From contig NZ_CP128647.1 in the NCBI RefSeq assembly GCF_030644205.1, positions 992,001-1,056,000 on the forward strand: a DNA stretch of 64,000 bases, given 5' to 3'. Position numbers and translations under genes: made by a program. Origin of the DNA: Mogibacterium neglectum. Its GTDB lineage: Bacteria > Bacillota > Clostridia > Peptostreptococcales > Anaerovoracaceae. Under the pieces are notes generated by a model. It was given only the letters and a program-made list of their open reading frames with translations, made no database searches and was not told the origin of the DNA. This document shows, in pieces, positions 27,177 to 35,700 of the stretch (positions are counted from its first letter, which is position 1; each line of letters opens with the position of its first letter).

Positions 27177-29207
27177 CTACCAAGCGCCGCCACCACCACC
27201 ACCAGAACCTCCTCCAGAGAATCCACCACCGCTAAATCCTCCGATTCCGCCGCCACTGTCTGCATGTGCAGCTGCAATTCCAGAATACGTGCTATGTTGA
27301 ATGCTATTCATCATCATGTTCATCCTCATATAATCAAACGTAGTTGTGTTATACGAGCTAAATCCGTCATGTTCTGGAATCTTGATGGTATTAAATTTAC
27401 GTATCCACTTATCGGTCAGTCCTAATACATATGCATAAGGCAGAATATTGTAAAAATAAGAAGGTTCGCTTTCTACAAGCTCATTGATTCTGTCTAATTC
27501 AGCAGTCTCTATAAATTCTTTGAAACCTAGTATCTCACCGTATACCTTGCGATTGTATTCAGTTCTGCTCTGCATGTTTGATAGCAGGAACGGAATAGCG
27601 ATTGTATAAGCTATGAGCAGTATCAGTACGTACGTCGCACTTTCACCCTTGCCGACAAAATACAATGTACTTATCAGTGTACTCATATACACGAAATAAA
27701 TTAATAGCCATATGACGACTCTAACAGTTAAATTTCCAGCCCCTAAAGTTTTGCGATAGAAGAACGCATTATTTAACTTGCGGAGTATCAGAAGCCATAT
27801 CGACGCCCATACAATCAACAAGACCATTATTCCGAATATTGCCGTTATGCCTCCACCGCCAAAAGCTGAATTAAACACACCATCAATGGAACCAGCTCTA
27901 TATAAACTGAATATAATGCTAACTATATAACCCATCGCAGCGATGAAAGTAGCCAGCAAGCTTTTAGCATCTGAAGCTGTAGAAACGATTGCCTTATCTC
28001 CAGTGTATCTATCCTTAAGTTGAGATTTTATCGTGTCATATGACTCCCCGATTGATTTTCCAGACTCTTTAATACTGATCATGCTTCCTATTTTGGGAGA
28101 GGATTTTTCATCAAATATAGCATTATACATCTTCTTAACAAAAGCCGGTTCATTGCTAGGTGCAGCTAATGCCTTTATGGTTATTTTTTTCTTCGGCCCT
28201 TCTATAATCTGAATGAATCCTTTTGATGCTAGATATAGATATAATGATGTAATATCCTTTTTGTCAACTACCCCATCTGCTAGGTATCCTAGCTCAGCAG
28301 GAGTTATGCCTTCAGGTGGGTTGAACATTATAGGCATGACAATATCTGCATCTTTTTTTCTTGTAATCTTGATGAAAATTAATAATATTAAGCTGATAAT
28401 GAGCGCCGCAGCATTTGCAGCATTACTCCACGCTTTACTTGGTGCGCCTGTCCAATAATTATCTGGTGTCTTTACCATCAGTGTTATTCCGGAATTTGAA
28501 CTTATAGAGGAGCCCTCGTATGACAAGGTGTTAGTTGCTTTGTCATACGACCACTTGCTGTCATCTTCAGTAGACGAACCATATGATCCTGCGTATCCCT
28601 TCATCTCGGTGTATTTGAAATCACTTGGTAACGAGACTTTGATTTCTGAAGAAGCAATAGATGTTTCCCATTCCGAAGGGAGAACATCTACATAGATGTT
28701 ATTTTCTTGACCACTGTGTACATAGTTATAAATTTTGTATCTTATAACATATGTTTTCTCACCTGTAACATAAGAATTGGGACTGCCAATTCTTATGTTA
28801 ACGTTGTTATCCTTAGTTACCTTAACATCCCCACCTTCAACGCTGATATCCTTGATCTTATAGTTGCTAGCAATTGGAATTTTTCTAACAATTCCATGCT
28901 TTGCATATTTAAAATCAACCTTTATCGTCTCGGTGAATTCATATGAGTAATCCTTATTAACCTTTACATCTACATTAAACACCTTTGTCGTATATCCCGA
29001 CGTAGCGTAATCCTGCGCAGCTAATGGCGAGCTCTGGTTTTGATCGTAATAATTCGAGTATGAGTTAGAGTAAGAATTAGAATAGGAACTATAAGAAGAA
29101 CTCCCATACACTTTACTCTCTGCAGTCATACCTATTGTAAGTCCAAATATCACAATCAAAATCAGAGTTATTTTACTCAGTATACTCTTGAATGCATTAT
29201 GATACAT
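27177..29207 (-). CDS. DUF2207 domain-containing membrane protein with glycine-rich tail
   Basis: A 676-residue protein of unknown biochemical function. It has a signal peptide (ITLILIVIFGLTIGMTAES) and a Ser/Tyr/Asn-rich spacer with SYSN repeats (about 40-65). An extracytoplasmic beta-rich DUF2207 domain comes next, then a membrane helix near residue 265, a cytoplasmic region and more membrane segments around 430-560. The C-terminus is GGGFSGGGSGGGGGGAW, the glycine-rich end typical of this family. The start is set at the ATG at 29207 with AAAGGGG nine bases upstream; the frame is open 35 codons further, but that region lacks a ribosome site and overlaps the promoter. It is paired with lemA. 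An extended -10, TGGTATAAC, lies just upstream. Confidence 0.85.
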   Translation of the reverse strand: MYHNAFKSILSKITLILIVIFGLTIGMTAESKVYGSSSYSSYSNSYSNSYSNYYDQNQSSPLAAQDYATSGYTTKVFNVDVKVNKDYSYEFTETIKVDFKYAKHGIVRKIPIASNYKIKDISVEGGDVKVTKDNNVNIRIGSPNSYVTGEKTYVIRYKIYNYVHSGQENNIYVDVLPSEWETSIASSEIKVSLPSDFKYTEMKGYAGSYGSSTEDDSKWSYDKATNTLSYEGSSISSNSGITLMVKTPDNYWTGAPSKAWSNAANAAALIISLILLIFIKITRKKDADIVMPIMFNPPEGITPAELGYLADGVVDKKDITSLYLYLASKGFIQIIEGPKKKITIKALAAPSNEPAFVKKMYNAIFDEKSSPKIGSMISIKESGKSIGESYDTIKSQLKDRYTGDKAIVSTASDAKSLLATFIAAMGYIVSIIFSLYRAGSIDGVFNSAFGGGGITAIFGIMVLLIVWASIWLLILRKLNNAFFYRKTLGAGNLTVRVVIWLLIYFVYMSTLISTLYFVGKGESATYVLILLIAYTIAIPFLLSNMQSRTEYNRKVYGEILGFKEFIETAELDRINELVESEPSYFYNILPYAYVLGLTDKWIRKFNTIKIPEHDGFSSYNTTTFDYMRMNMMMNSIQHSTYSGIAAAHADSGGGIGGFSGGGFSGGGSGGGGGGAW

Positions 29208-29275
29208 AGCATTAACCCCTTTAGTTTCAATCTTATAGATTGATGTTATACCAATAATATATATCTTTAATAATA

Positions 29276-29309
29276 ACAAAAAAAGCATAGTGGCATAACC
29301 CACTATGCT
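29276..29309 (-). terminator. Rho-independent terminator after pnp
   Basis: Stem AGCATAGTG / CACTATGCT (arms 29301-29309 and 29284-29292) followed on the minus strand by TTTTTTTGTT. It lies 25 bases past the pnp stop and separates it from the DUF2207 gene. Confidence 0.88.
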
Positions 29310-29334
29310 CATCTTAATACTTATTTAAGAAGAA

Positions 29335-31452
29335 TTAGTCTTCTACAAGCTCTTTTCTAGAAAGATTAATCCTGTTCTGGTTATCAATCTCTGTAACCTT
29401 AACAACAACCTTGTCACCTATGTTCATTACATCTTCAACCTTGTCAACTCTGTGGTTAGCAATCTTGGAGATGTGTAGCAATCCTTCCTTACCAGGTAGA
29501 ATCTCGATAAATGCACCGAAGTTCATTATTCTCTTAACTTCTCCCTCATAGGTCTTTCCAACTTCTACATCAGCTGTAAGATACTCAATCATAGACTTAG
29601 CCTTAGTAGCACTTGCTTCATCGGAGCTGTAGATACTGATTAGACCTACATCGTCATCAGAGATATCTACCTTGCAACCTGTCTCTTCCACAATCTTATT
29701 GACATTCTTACCACCAGGTCCGATTACTAGTCGCACCTTATCAGGATGCACTCTCATCGAAATGCATCTTGGTGCATAAGGCGATAGCTCTGCTCTTGGC
29801 TCTGCAATCTCCTCTAGCATATTCTCAAGTATATGTGCCCTACCAATTCTAGCCTGCTCAAGCGCCTGCTCAAGAATCTCTCTCGATAGACCGTGAACCT
29901 TGATATCCATCTGAATAGCAGTGATTCCATCAGGAGTACCGGTTACCTTGAAGTCCATGTCACCTAGGAAATCTTCCATACCCTGGATATCAGATAGAAT
30001 AGCATACCTGCTGCTTCCGTCTTCTTCTACTCTCTCGATGAGACCCATAGCTATTCCTGATACAGGCTTCTTGATTGGAACACCAGCATCCATAAGAGCT
30101 AAGCAAGATCCACAAGTTGAACCCATCGAGGAAGAACCGTTTGACGAAAGAACCTCAGATACGACTCTGATTGCGTATGGAAATTCTTCTTCACTTGGAA
30201 TTACAGGAAGAAGCGCTCTCTCCGCAAGTGCTCCGTGCCCAATCTCTCTTCTGCCCGGGCTGCGAGGCGGCTTTGGCTCACCTGTTGAATAGCCAGGGAA
30301 GTTATACTGATGCATGTATCTCTTAGTGGTTCTATCGATATCGATGCTATCTAAATCCTGTGCCTCAGATAGAGGTGCAAGTGTAGCAATTGAAAGAACC
30401 TGAGTCTGTCCTCTCTTGAATAGACCGGTACCATGTGCTCTTGGCAGGAATCCAGTCTCTGAGAACAAAGGTCTAATCTCATTTAGTTTTCTGTTATCTG
30501 GTCTTACGCCTTCATCAAGAATCATCGATCTAACCTGTTCCTTCTTGATAGCGTACAGAACTTCATCTACTTCCTTATCTCTATCTTCGAAAATCTCGGT
30601 AAAGTGTTCATGAGTTTCAGCCTCGACTTTTTCCATATTTTCAAGACGTTCAAGCTTATCAAATGTCTTTATTGCTTCAACCATCTTGTCTGTAGCGTAA
30701 GCACGAACTGCCTCATCAACGTCATCATCAGCCTTGAAGACTACGTATTCCATCTTCTCCTTGCCAACTTCATTAGCAATTTCCTCGATAAATACGCATA
30801 ACTGCTTAATCTCTTCGTGAGCAAACATGATTGCATCAAGCATATCACTTTCAGAAACTTCATTTGCACCAGCTTCAACCATCATGATAGCTTCTTTAGT
30901 GCCCGCTACAGTTAGGTCAATATCAGACTTCATTCTCTGTTCATATGTAGGGTTAATGATGAGCTCTCCATCAACTCTACCCACTTTTACAGAACCTGTA
31001 GGACCATCCCATGGAATGTCTGATGTAGCCAGTGCAACAGATGAACCGATCATAGCTGCAACCTCAGGTGAACAGTCATGATCAACACTCATAGCTACGG
31101 CAACAACTGAAACGTCATTCCTAAATCCCTTTGGAAATAATGGTCTAAGCGGTCTATCCATAAGTCTAGAAGTTAGAATTCCGTGCTCTCCAGGTCTTCC
31201 TTCTCTCTTGATATATCCGCCAGGGATCTTTCCTACAGCATACATCTTCTCTTCATAGTCGCAGCTAAGAGGAAAAAAATCAATGTCCTGTCTTGGCTGC
31301 TTTGAAGCAGTAGCTGTACAGTTTACAACGGTATCTCCATATCTAACTGTAACTTGGCCGTTTGCCTGTTCACAAACCTTTCCAATTTCAAGCTGTAACA
31401 GTCTACCGCCTAGTGCTGTTCTAAATGTGTGATAATCAGTGAATCTTCCCAT
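29335..31452 (-). CDS. pnp: Polynucleotide phosphorylase
   Basis: Trimeric 3'-5' exoribonuclease that degrades RNA with phosphate. The 705 residues contain two RNase PH domains (for example GKIPGGYIKREGRPGEHG, TSDIPWDGPTGSVKVG, STGEPKPPRSPGRREIGHGALAERAL in segments), a KH domain with IGPGGKNVNKI and a C-terminal S1 domain (VGKTYEGEVKRIMNFGAFIEILPGKEGLLHIS in outline). The start is the ATG at 31452, after AAGGAG; the preceding TTG would add three residues. It follows rpsO in the conserved rpsO-pnp order, with a terminator and a leader containing small stem-loops (31508-31529, 31531-31543) in between. Autoregulation through the leader is known in E. coli but cannot be shown here. Confidence 0.97.
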   Translation of the reverse strand: MGRFTDYHTFRTALGGRLLQLEIGKVCEQANGQVTVRYGDTVVNCTATASKQPRQDIDFFPLSCDYEEKMYAVGKIPGGYIKREGRPGEHGILTSRLMDRPLRPLFPKGFRNDVSVVAVAMSVDHDCSPEVAAMIGSSVALATSDIPWDGPTGSVKVGRVDGELIINPTYEQRMKSDIDLTVAGTKEAIMMVEAGANEVSESDMLDAIMFAHEEIKQLCVFIEEIANEVGKEKMEYVVFKADDDVDEAVRAYATDKMVEAIKTFDKLERLENMEKVEAETHEHFTEIFEDRDKEVDEVLYAIKKEQVRSMILDEGVRPDNRKLNEIRPLFSETGFLPRAHGTGLFKRGQTQVLSIATLAPLSEAQDLDSIDIDRTTKRYMHQYNFPGYSTGEPKPPRSPGRREIGHGALAERALLPVIPSEEEFPYAIRVVSEVLSSNGSSSMGSTCGSCLALMDAGVPIKKPVSGIAMGLIERVEEDGSSRYAILSDIQGMEDFLGDMDFKVTGTPDGITAIQMDIKVHGLSREILEQALEQARIGRAHILENMLEEIAEPRAELSPYAPRCISMRVHPDKVRLVIGPGGKNVNKIVEETGCKVDISDDDVGLISIYSSDEASATKAKSMIEYLTADVEVGKTYEGEVKRIMNFGAFIEILPGKEGLLHISKIANHRVDKVEDVMNIGDKVVVKVTEIDNQNRINLSRKELVED

Positions 31453-31548
31453 AATTAACAACTCCTTCCTGTTAATCGTACTATTTTACTATTAAGATTC
31501 GCATTGCAAGCCAGTCATTAGATTGGCTTCGGGATTATATCCCTCCTA

Positions 31549-31581
31549 TATACAAATAAGCGGGATACATATCCCGCTTAT
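31549..31581 (-). terminator. Terminator after rpsO
   Basis: An 11-base stem, ATAAGCGGGAT / ATCCCGCTTAT (arms 31571-31581 and 31556-31566, 4-base loop), followed by TTGTATA on the minus strand. It lies 17 bases after rpsO and upstream of pnp, so pnp needs read-through or its own promoter. Confidence 0.78.
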
Positions 31582-31598
31582 ATTGTCAGATAATATTA

Positions 31599-31865
31599 CT
31601 ACTTTCTGAGACCGAGTCTAGCAATAAGCGCTCTGTATCTCTCGATATCAGTATCCTTAAGATACTTGAGCAGGTTTCTTCTCTGTCCTACCATCTTAAG
31701 AAGACCTCTTCTTGAATGATAATCCTTAGCGTGCTCCTTGAGGTGTCCGTTAAGGTCATTGATTCTGTAAGTTAGAATTGCAACCTGAACCTCTGGGGAA
31801 CCAGTATCGCCTTCCTTAGTAGCATACTCTTTGATGATTTCCTGCTTCTTTTCTTTTGTAAGCAT
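31599..31865 (-). CDS. rpsO: 30S ribosomal protein S15
   Basis: Primary 16S rRNA-binding protein of the 30S platform. The 88 residues show the full S15 pattern: [38 protein letters not shown] and RRNLLKYLK. The length is exactly that of the family. The start has a strong GGAGGAGAAACG site. It has its own promoter and a structured leader of about 80 bases. Confidence 0.98.
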   Translation of the reverse strand: MLTKEKKQEIIKEYATKEGDTGSPEVQVAILTYRINDLNGHLKEHAKDYHSRRGLLKMVGQRRNLLKYLKDTDIERYRALIARLGLRK

Positions 31866-31889
31866 CGTTTCTCCTCCTATTTGTCATTC

Positions 31890-31937
31890 ACCCTCACATC
31901 GCTACCGTTCGGAGTAACGTATAGCCGAAGCAAGGGT
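31890..31937 (-). promoter_or_regulatory. Possible S15 autoregulatory leader structure
   Basis: In the rpsO leader, ACCCT/AGGGT (31890-31894 with 31933-31937) can close a structure that contains TTCGG/CCGAA (31908-31912 with 31925-31929). An alternative GCTA/TAGC pairing competes with it. S15 represses its own mRNA in several bacteria through different leader folds; the assignment here is an inference from position and pairing only. Confidence 0.35.
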
Positions 31938-31954
31938 ATAAAAATTACTTCGTT

Positions 31955-31983
31955 ATACTATCACACATACGAGTATCTGTCTA
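31955..31983 (-). promoter_or_regulatory. rpsO promoter
   Basis: -35 TAGACA (31978-31983), a 17-base spacer and -10 TAGTAT (31955-31960) on the minus strand, immediately after the alkD-like gene. The leader to the rpsO start is about 80 bases. Confidence 0.6.
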
Positions 31984-31996
31984 GCTTTTAGGCAAA

Positions 31997-32680
31997 TTAC
32001 TTTAACGTGTTTAAATATGCTTTCGTGTCATCACTAACTCTGAAACTCTCCTTTGCCTTTTGAATGGTTTTGCGATGCACCCATTCTTCTAGCCTATGAT
32101 TCTCGATATACGGAATCGCTTCATCATATTGCTTGGCTAGCGCAGTTGCAAAATACCATGCCTTCATCATCCTAATGTAATATTCATCAGATTCAACTCT
32201 TGCAACCCATTCCAGATATTTTAAATCAAATGCATCATCGAGATAGAATTCTAGCAACACCCCAATTCCAAATCTTACGGTATAAGTGTCGCCAGACGAT
32301 ATCCATCGTTTAACATCAGTTTCAAGCTTATCGAGATTGTCCTTGAAGGCTTTTTTACAGCTTAGCAGATCACATGTCGCCCAGTTATCTACATAAGGAA
32401 GTAGCTTGTTCACTTCGTGTATAGCCTCGTCATAATCGCTGACCATACAGATTATCATACCATGGAGATTGACCTCTTCATAGTACTCATGAGGGAGGTC
32501 TCTTATAAACTCTTCATAATCATCGGATTTAAAAATTTCCTTTGCAAGTTTCCTTAATAGTGGAGTTCTAACTCCTATTACTGTATCTGAATTAACTCCT
32601 GGAATTAGCTTGCATTGGAATTTCTTAAATTCTATGTCCTGCATATCAAAAAGCCTGCTTCTAATCTCTTCTTTCTTCAC
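31997..32680 (-). CDS. DNA alkylation repair protein, AlkD-like
   Basis: Predicted HEAT-repeat DNA glycosylase of the AlkC/AlkD superfamily, which removes bulky or positively charged N3/N7-alkylated purines. It is all helical, with family motifs IGVRTPLLRKLAKEI near the N-terminus, the WATCDLLS segment containing the candidate catalytic Asp, and a C-terminal EWVHRKTIQKAKES. The start is read as the GTG at 32680 with AAAGGA upstream, giving 227 residues; a TTG five codons earlier overlaps that site. It overlaps the YoaK-type gene by 20 bases, so the two are co-translated, and it is the last gene of the ribF-VWA-MoxR-LRR series. Family assignment is good; substrate is not known. Confidence 0.85.
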   Translation of the reverse strand: MKKEEIRSRLFDMQDIEFKKFQCKLIPGVNSDTVIGVRTPLLRKLAKEIFKSDDYEEFIRDLPHEYYEEVNLHGMIICMVSDYDEAIHEVNKLLPYVDNWATCDLLSCKKAFKDNLDKLETDVKRWISSGDTYTVRFGIGVLLEFYLDDAFDLKYLEWVARVESDEYYIRMMKAWYFATALAKQYDEAIPYIENHRLEEWVHRKTIQKAKESFRVSDDTKAYLNTLK

Positions 32681-33359
32681 TGTATTTCCTTTCAATACTC
32701 TTGTTGTTGAAAAACATCATAATATTAGCGATAAGCAGCAGAAGTACAACTATAAAAGCTGCTGATTCATGAATTCTTCTAGTAAAGAAGTCCCCGATAA
32801 TTGCCCCACATATAAAAAACATTATGCATCCATAATAATGAAGGCTCTTTCGAATATAGCTTAAATCCTTCGTCGCCATATACATATTTATATTCATTGT
32901 TCCTGTCTTGAGGTTTCCCGTACACATGGTAGTGGAAACAGTGTAACCACGTACCTTCGCAAAAGTCACAACTTGAATACCACACGTCAACGATATAAGC
33001 GAATTTGCAAGTAGATTATACTCCTGGGGTAAAAAACCCGCTACAAACATAGCAATTATTTCGAAACAAATGGTGACTTGGCGCCAATGGAGTCTAGTTG
33101 GTCTGTTTTTACGAATGATTTTTACATGCTGGGAGATCATTACTCCCCCTGCAAATGAAACTATTGGAATTAAGTAATGAAATACGTTTCGTAGGTTGTG
33201 ATTACCTAGGCTTATTGCAAGCAGTACTATGTTTCCTGTTGCGGCGTTTGCAAAAACCCCACCTCTACAAGTATATGAATACGCATCCATAAATCCACCA
33301 CATATTGCAAGCAATATCCCTATCCTCATTGATTCAGAAGTTTCAAACTCCTTTTTCAT
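32661..33359 (-). CDS. YoaK/DUF1275-family membrane protein
   Basis: A 232-residue protein with six predicted membrane segments. It has the DUF1275 hallmarks GGFMDAYSYTCRGGVFANAATGNIV (split over residues 15-45) and VRGYTVSTTMCTGNLKT near the middle. The family's function is unknown; a transporter-like role has been suggested for some members. The start is the ATG at 33359 with AGGGGGAAAG. It begins 13 bases after the LRR gene and overlaps the AlkD-type gene. No feature of the sequence suggests a substrate. Confidence 0.85.
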   Translation of the reverse strand: MKKEFETSESMRIGILLAICGGFMDAYSYTCRGGVFANAATGNIVLLAISLGNHNLRNVFHYLIPIVSFAGGVMISQHVKIIRKNRPTRLHWRQVTICFEIIAMFVAGFLPQEYNLLANSLISLTCGIQVVTFAKVRGYTVSTTMCTGNLKTGTMNINMYMATKDLSYIRKSLHYYGCIMFFICGAIIGDFFTRRIHESAAFIVVLLLLIANIMMFFNNKSIERKYSEERRD

Positions 33360-33372
33360 CTTTCCCCCTACT

Positions 33373-34146
33373 CTAAGCAAATGGATCCCACGATTCTTGA
33401 GTTTGCTCAGACTCCTCTCTACGAATTTTATTCATTTCATCGATAAGAAGTGCAACAATTTCCGAGTTTCGTTGACCTGCTGCTAGCTCTACAAGTTCAT
33501 TGACGAGCTCTAACTGCACCATCCCTCTTCTAACTATATAGCGTATCGCAAGCGTTCTAGAATCAGTAATAGCTCTTCTAGTAAGCCTATCGCCATATTC
33601 TTCAAAATACTTAAGTACTACAGCTGTTTCGATTGACTTTTCCTGACCTACATCATCACTGTTATGTTCCTCCATATATGAAAGAATTGCAATATCCCTA
33701 ATGCCCTCCGGAAGTATATAAAGCTTCTCGGGACTAATATGTAGAATCGTCAATCCAGGAACTTTGCTAAATGCATGTTCATCGATAACTTCAATGCTGT
33801 TAGGTAAAAAAATCTCGCTTAGAGAATTACAATCAACGAACATCTCGTCATCAACGATTTTGGTTCCTTCTGGAAGTGACACCCTTTCAAGAGCCCAGCA
33901 ATTTTCAAACACACCCTTACCAAACTCTTCTATAGTCTGTGGTAGGATTATCTCCTTCATGCTGTAGCACATCCTAAAAGCATAATTTCCTATGCTCTTG
34001 ACTGATTCTCCCATTTCAATCGTCTTAATCTGTCCTCTTTCGCTAAATGCCCTATCTGCTATCGAAAACACAAATTTAGGTATCACGACGCGCGACACAT
34101 TTTCGTCATAATTGATAAGTGTATGTCCTGCTATAAGCTTTGGCAT
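33373..34146 (-). CDS. Cytoplasmic leucine-rich-repeat protein (BspA/LRR_5 type) linked to MoxR ATPase
   Basis: A 257-residue protein with about five BspA-type leucine-rich repeats in residues 15-140. The repeat reads roughly I-x-L-P-x-(S/T)-I-x-x-I-x-x-x-A-F-x-x-C in 23-residue units, for example IILPQTIEEFGKGVFENC. A helical C-terminal part (170-240) contains RAITDSRTLAIRYIVRRG. It has no signal peptide, anchor or wall-sorting signal, unlike most BspA-type proteins, so it should act in the cytoplasm. The ribosome site GGAGG overlaps the MoxR stop and the gap is nine bases, so it is tightly coupled to the ATPase. Acting as an adaptor or target-recognition subunit for the MoxR/VWA pair is inference. 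I do not recognise it as a named gene. Confidence 0.8.
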   Translation of the reverse strand: MPKLIAGHTLINYDENVSRVVIPKFVFSIADRAFSERGQIKTIEMGESVKSIGNYAFRMCYSMKEIILPQTIEEFGKGVFENCWALERVSLPEGTKIVDDEMFVDCNSLSEIFLPNSIEVIDEHAFSKVPGLTILHISPEKLYILPEGIRDIAILSYMEEHNSDDVGQEKSIETAVVLKYFEEYGDRLTRRAITDSRTLAIRYIVRRGMVQLELVNELVELAAGQRNSEIVALLIDEMNKIRREESEQTQESWDPFA

Positions 34147-34155
34147 ACAACCTCC

Positions 34156-35700
34156 TTACTGCTTAAGTTCTTCAATCTCGGTGGTAAGCTCCTGCTCCCT
34201 GTCACTCATAATGAGACCTTTGCTCCAACGAGAGTATTCCTCACTTCCATGATTTGCGAGAAACCCAGCACTGTATTTATCCTCCGATAGAGTTCTTACA
34301 AATATCATCATCTCATTATCACCTTCAAAACTCTTCTCTATAAAAGAAAAAGAATTCTTAAGTTGATGTTGTATAGATTTTATGAGGTTATTTCGCTCAT
34401 CATTAAGCTTACTCATTTCTCCAGTGATAATCGATGAAGGCTCCCCGATACCTCCCATAACGTTGTGCATGATATCCCTAATTGTCTGAATAGACTTCCT
34501 AACTACTCTCTCATTCATCCTAGATATTGAATGTGCCTTCTTACGTTCACGAAGATCGTCTTCCATATCGGACGAGATTGACTTTAAAATATGGGCTGCT
34601 TTATCAAGCTTTGCACCGAGAAATTCATCCTTTTGCAACTTTATGCGCTTCATTACCTCATCTATAACTTTTGATTTCACAAACTCACGTCTAAATTCTG
34701 AACTAAGAGCATCGTTGATCAACCTAACAACAGTTATACGTTCATCAAAAGGCGCATTTAATAACTTTTCTATAGCTTGCTCACCAACTGTACCCGCTAG
34801 AATACCAGCAATATCGTATTCTCTCCTGTAGCGATAGAACAAATCATAGTATGAAGTAAAATCACGTGCGATTCTCTCATCCTGAATATACTGGCTCACT
34901 AGCTCAAGATTAACTTCAATATCATTTTGTTCATATAAGTAAATCATCTCAGACAGGTCAACCCATCCTCTAGCTGTGACAAACAGCTTGCCATCAACTG
35001 TTAATCTCACACTATAGAAGTCGTCTTTTTTGATGCTCAAGTAATTTAACACTGCAGCATGAACTGCATTACTTCTAGCATATACGAGCCATGGCCCAAG
35101 TTCTGGCTCAACGTCAATTCTCTTAAGTCTATCGAGCGTCGCAAGGTCAAACTCCCTTGCCGAGTTATTGTACTCCAGAGGATTTCCTGCTGTGATCACG
35201 ACCCAACCTTCAGGCAGTCTATGGCGGCCGAATATCTTCATCTGAAGAAACTGCAGCATTGCAGGCGCAAGGGTTTCAGATACACAGTTGATTTCATCTA
35301 GGAAAAGCATCCCCTCTCTCTTGCCAGTTTCTTCCATCTTGTCATACACGCTAGCAATTATTTCACTCATCGTGTACTCGGTAGTCCTATAACTCTCCCC
35401 GCAGTATTGATGTTCAGAAATAAAAGGCAACCCTATCGCACTCTGCCTAGTGTGGTGTGTCATTGAATACGACACTAGGGCGATATCCATCTCCTCTGCA
35501 ACCTGAGACATAATCTCCGTCTTCCCAACTCCTGGTGGTCCTACGAGGAATATAGGTCTCTGCCTCTCTACCTGAATCTTATATTCTCCAAATTCATCCT
35601 TTGACAGGTAAGAAATAACTGCATATTTCACCTGATTCTTTGCTTCTTGAATATTCAAATTGTCTCCATTCCACATATCTAGATATGTTTCACTCGTCAA
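34156..35700 (-). CDS. MoxR-family AAA+ ATPase
   Basis: A 514-residue ATPase with Walker A GPPGVGKT (54-61), Walker B MLFLDEIN (131-138), sensor 1 ITAGNP and the LDRLKRIDVEP segment typical of MoxR proteins, which work with VWA-domain partners as chaperone-like machines. After the AAA+ core (to about residue 260) there is a long helical region (270-500) longer than in small MoxR proteins. The start is the TTG at 35700 after GAAGGTG, overlapping the VWA gene by 11 bases; the ATG eight codons later lacks a ribosome site. Genes for the VWA and LRR proteins flank it without gaps, supporting a three-protein complex (inference). The substrate is unknown. Confidence 0.88.
   Translation of the reverse strand: MTSETYLDMWNGDNLNIQEAKNQVKYAVISYLSKDEFGEYKIQVERQRPIFLVGPPGVGKTEIMSQVAEEMDIALVSYSMTHHTRQSAIGLPFISEHQYCGESYRTTEYTMSEIIASVYDKMEETGKREGMLFLDEINCVSETLAPAMLQFLQMKIFGRHRLPEGWVVITAGNPLEYNNSAREFDLATLDRLKRIDVEPELGPWLVYARSNAVHAAVLNYLSIKKDDFYSVRLTVDGKLFVTARGWVDLSEMIYLYEQNDIEVNLELVSQYIQDERIARDFTSYYDLFYRYRREYDIAGILAGTVGEQAIEKLLNAPFDERITVVRLINDALSSEFRREFVKSKVIDEVMKRIKLQKDEFLGAKLDKAAHILKSISSDMEDDLRERKKAHSISRMNERVVRKSIQTIRDIMHNVMGGIGEPSSIITGEMSKLNDERNNLIKSIQHQLKNSFSFIEKSFEGDNEMMIFVRTLSEDKYSAGFLANHGSEEYSRWSKGLIMSDREQELTTEIEELKQ

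Noticed and set aside
27177-27260. GGX repeat region at the end of the DUF2207 gene as a DNA repeat element
   Set aside because: The Gly-rich tail is a normal family feature and the codons vary, so it is protein composition and not a mobile or tandem DNA repeat.
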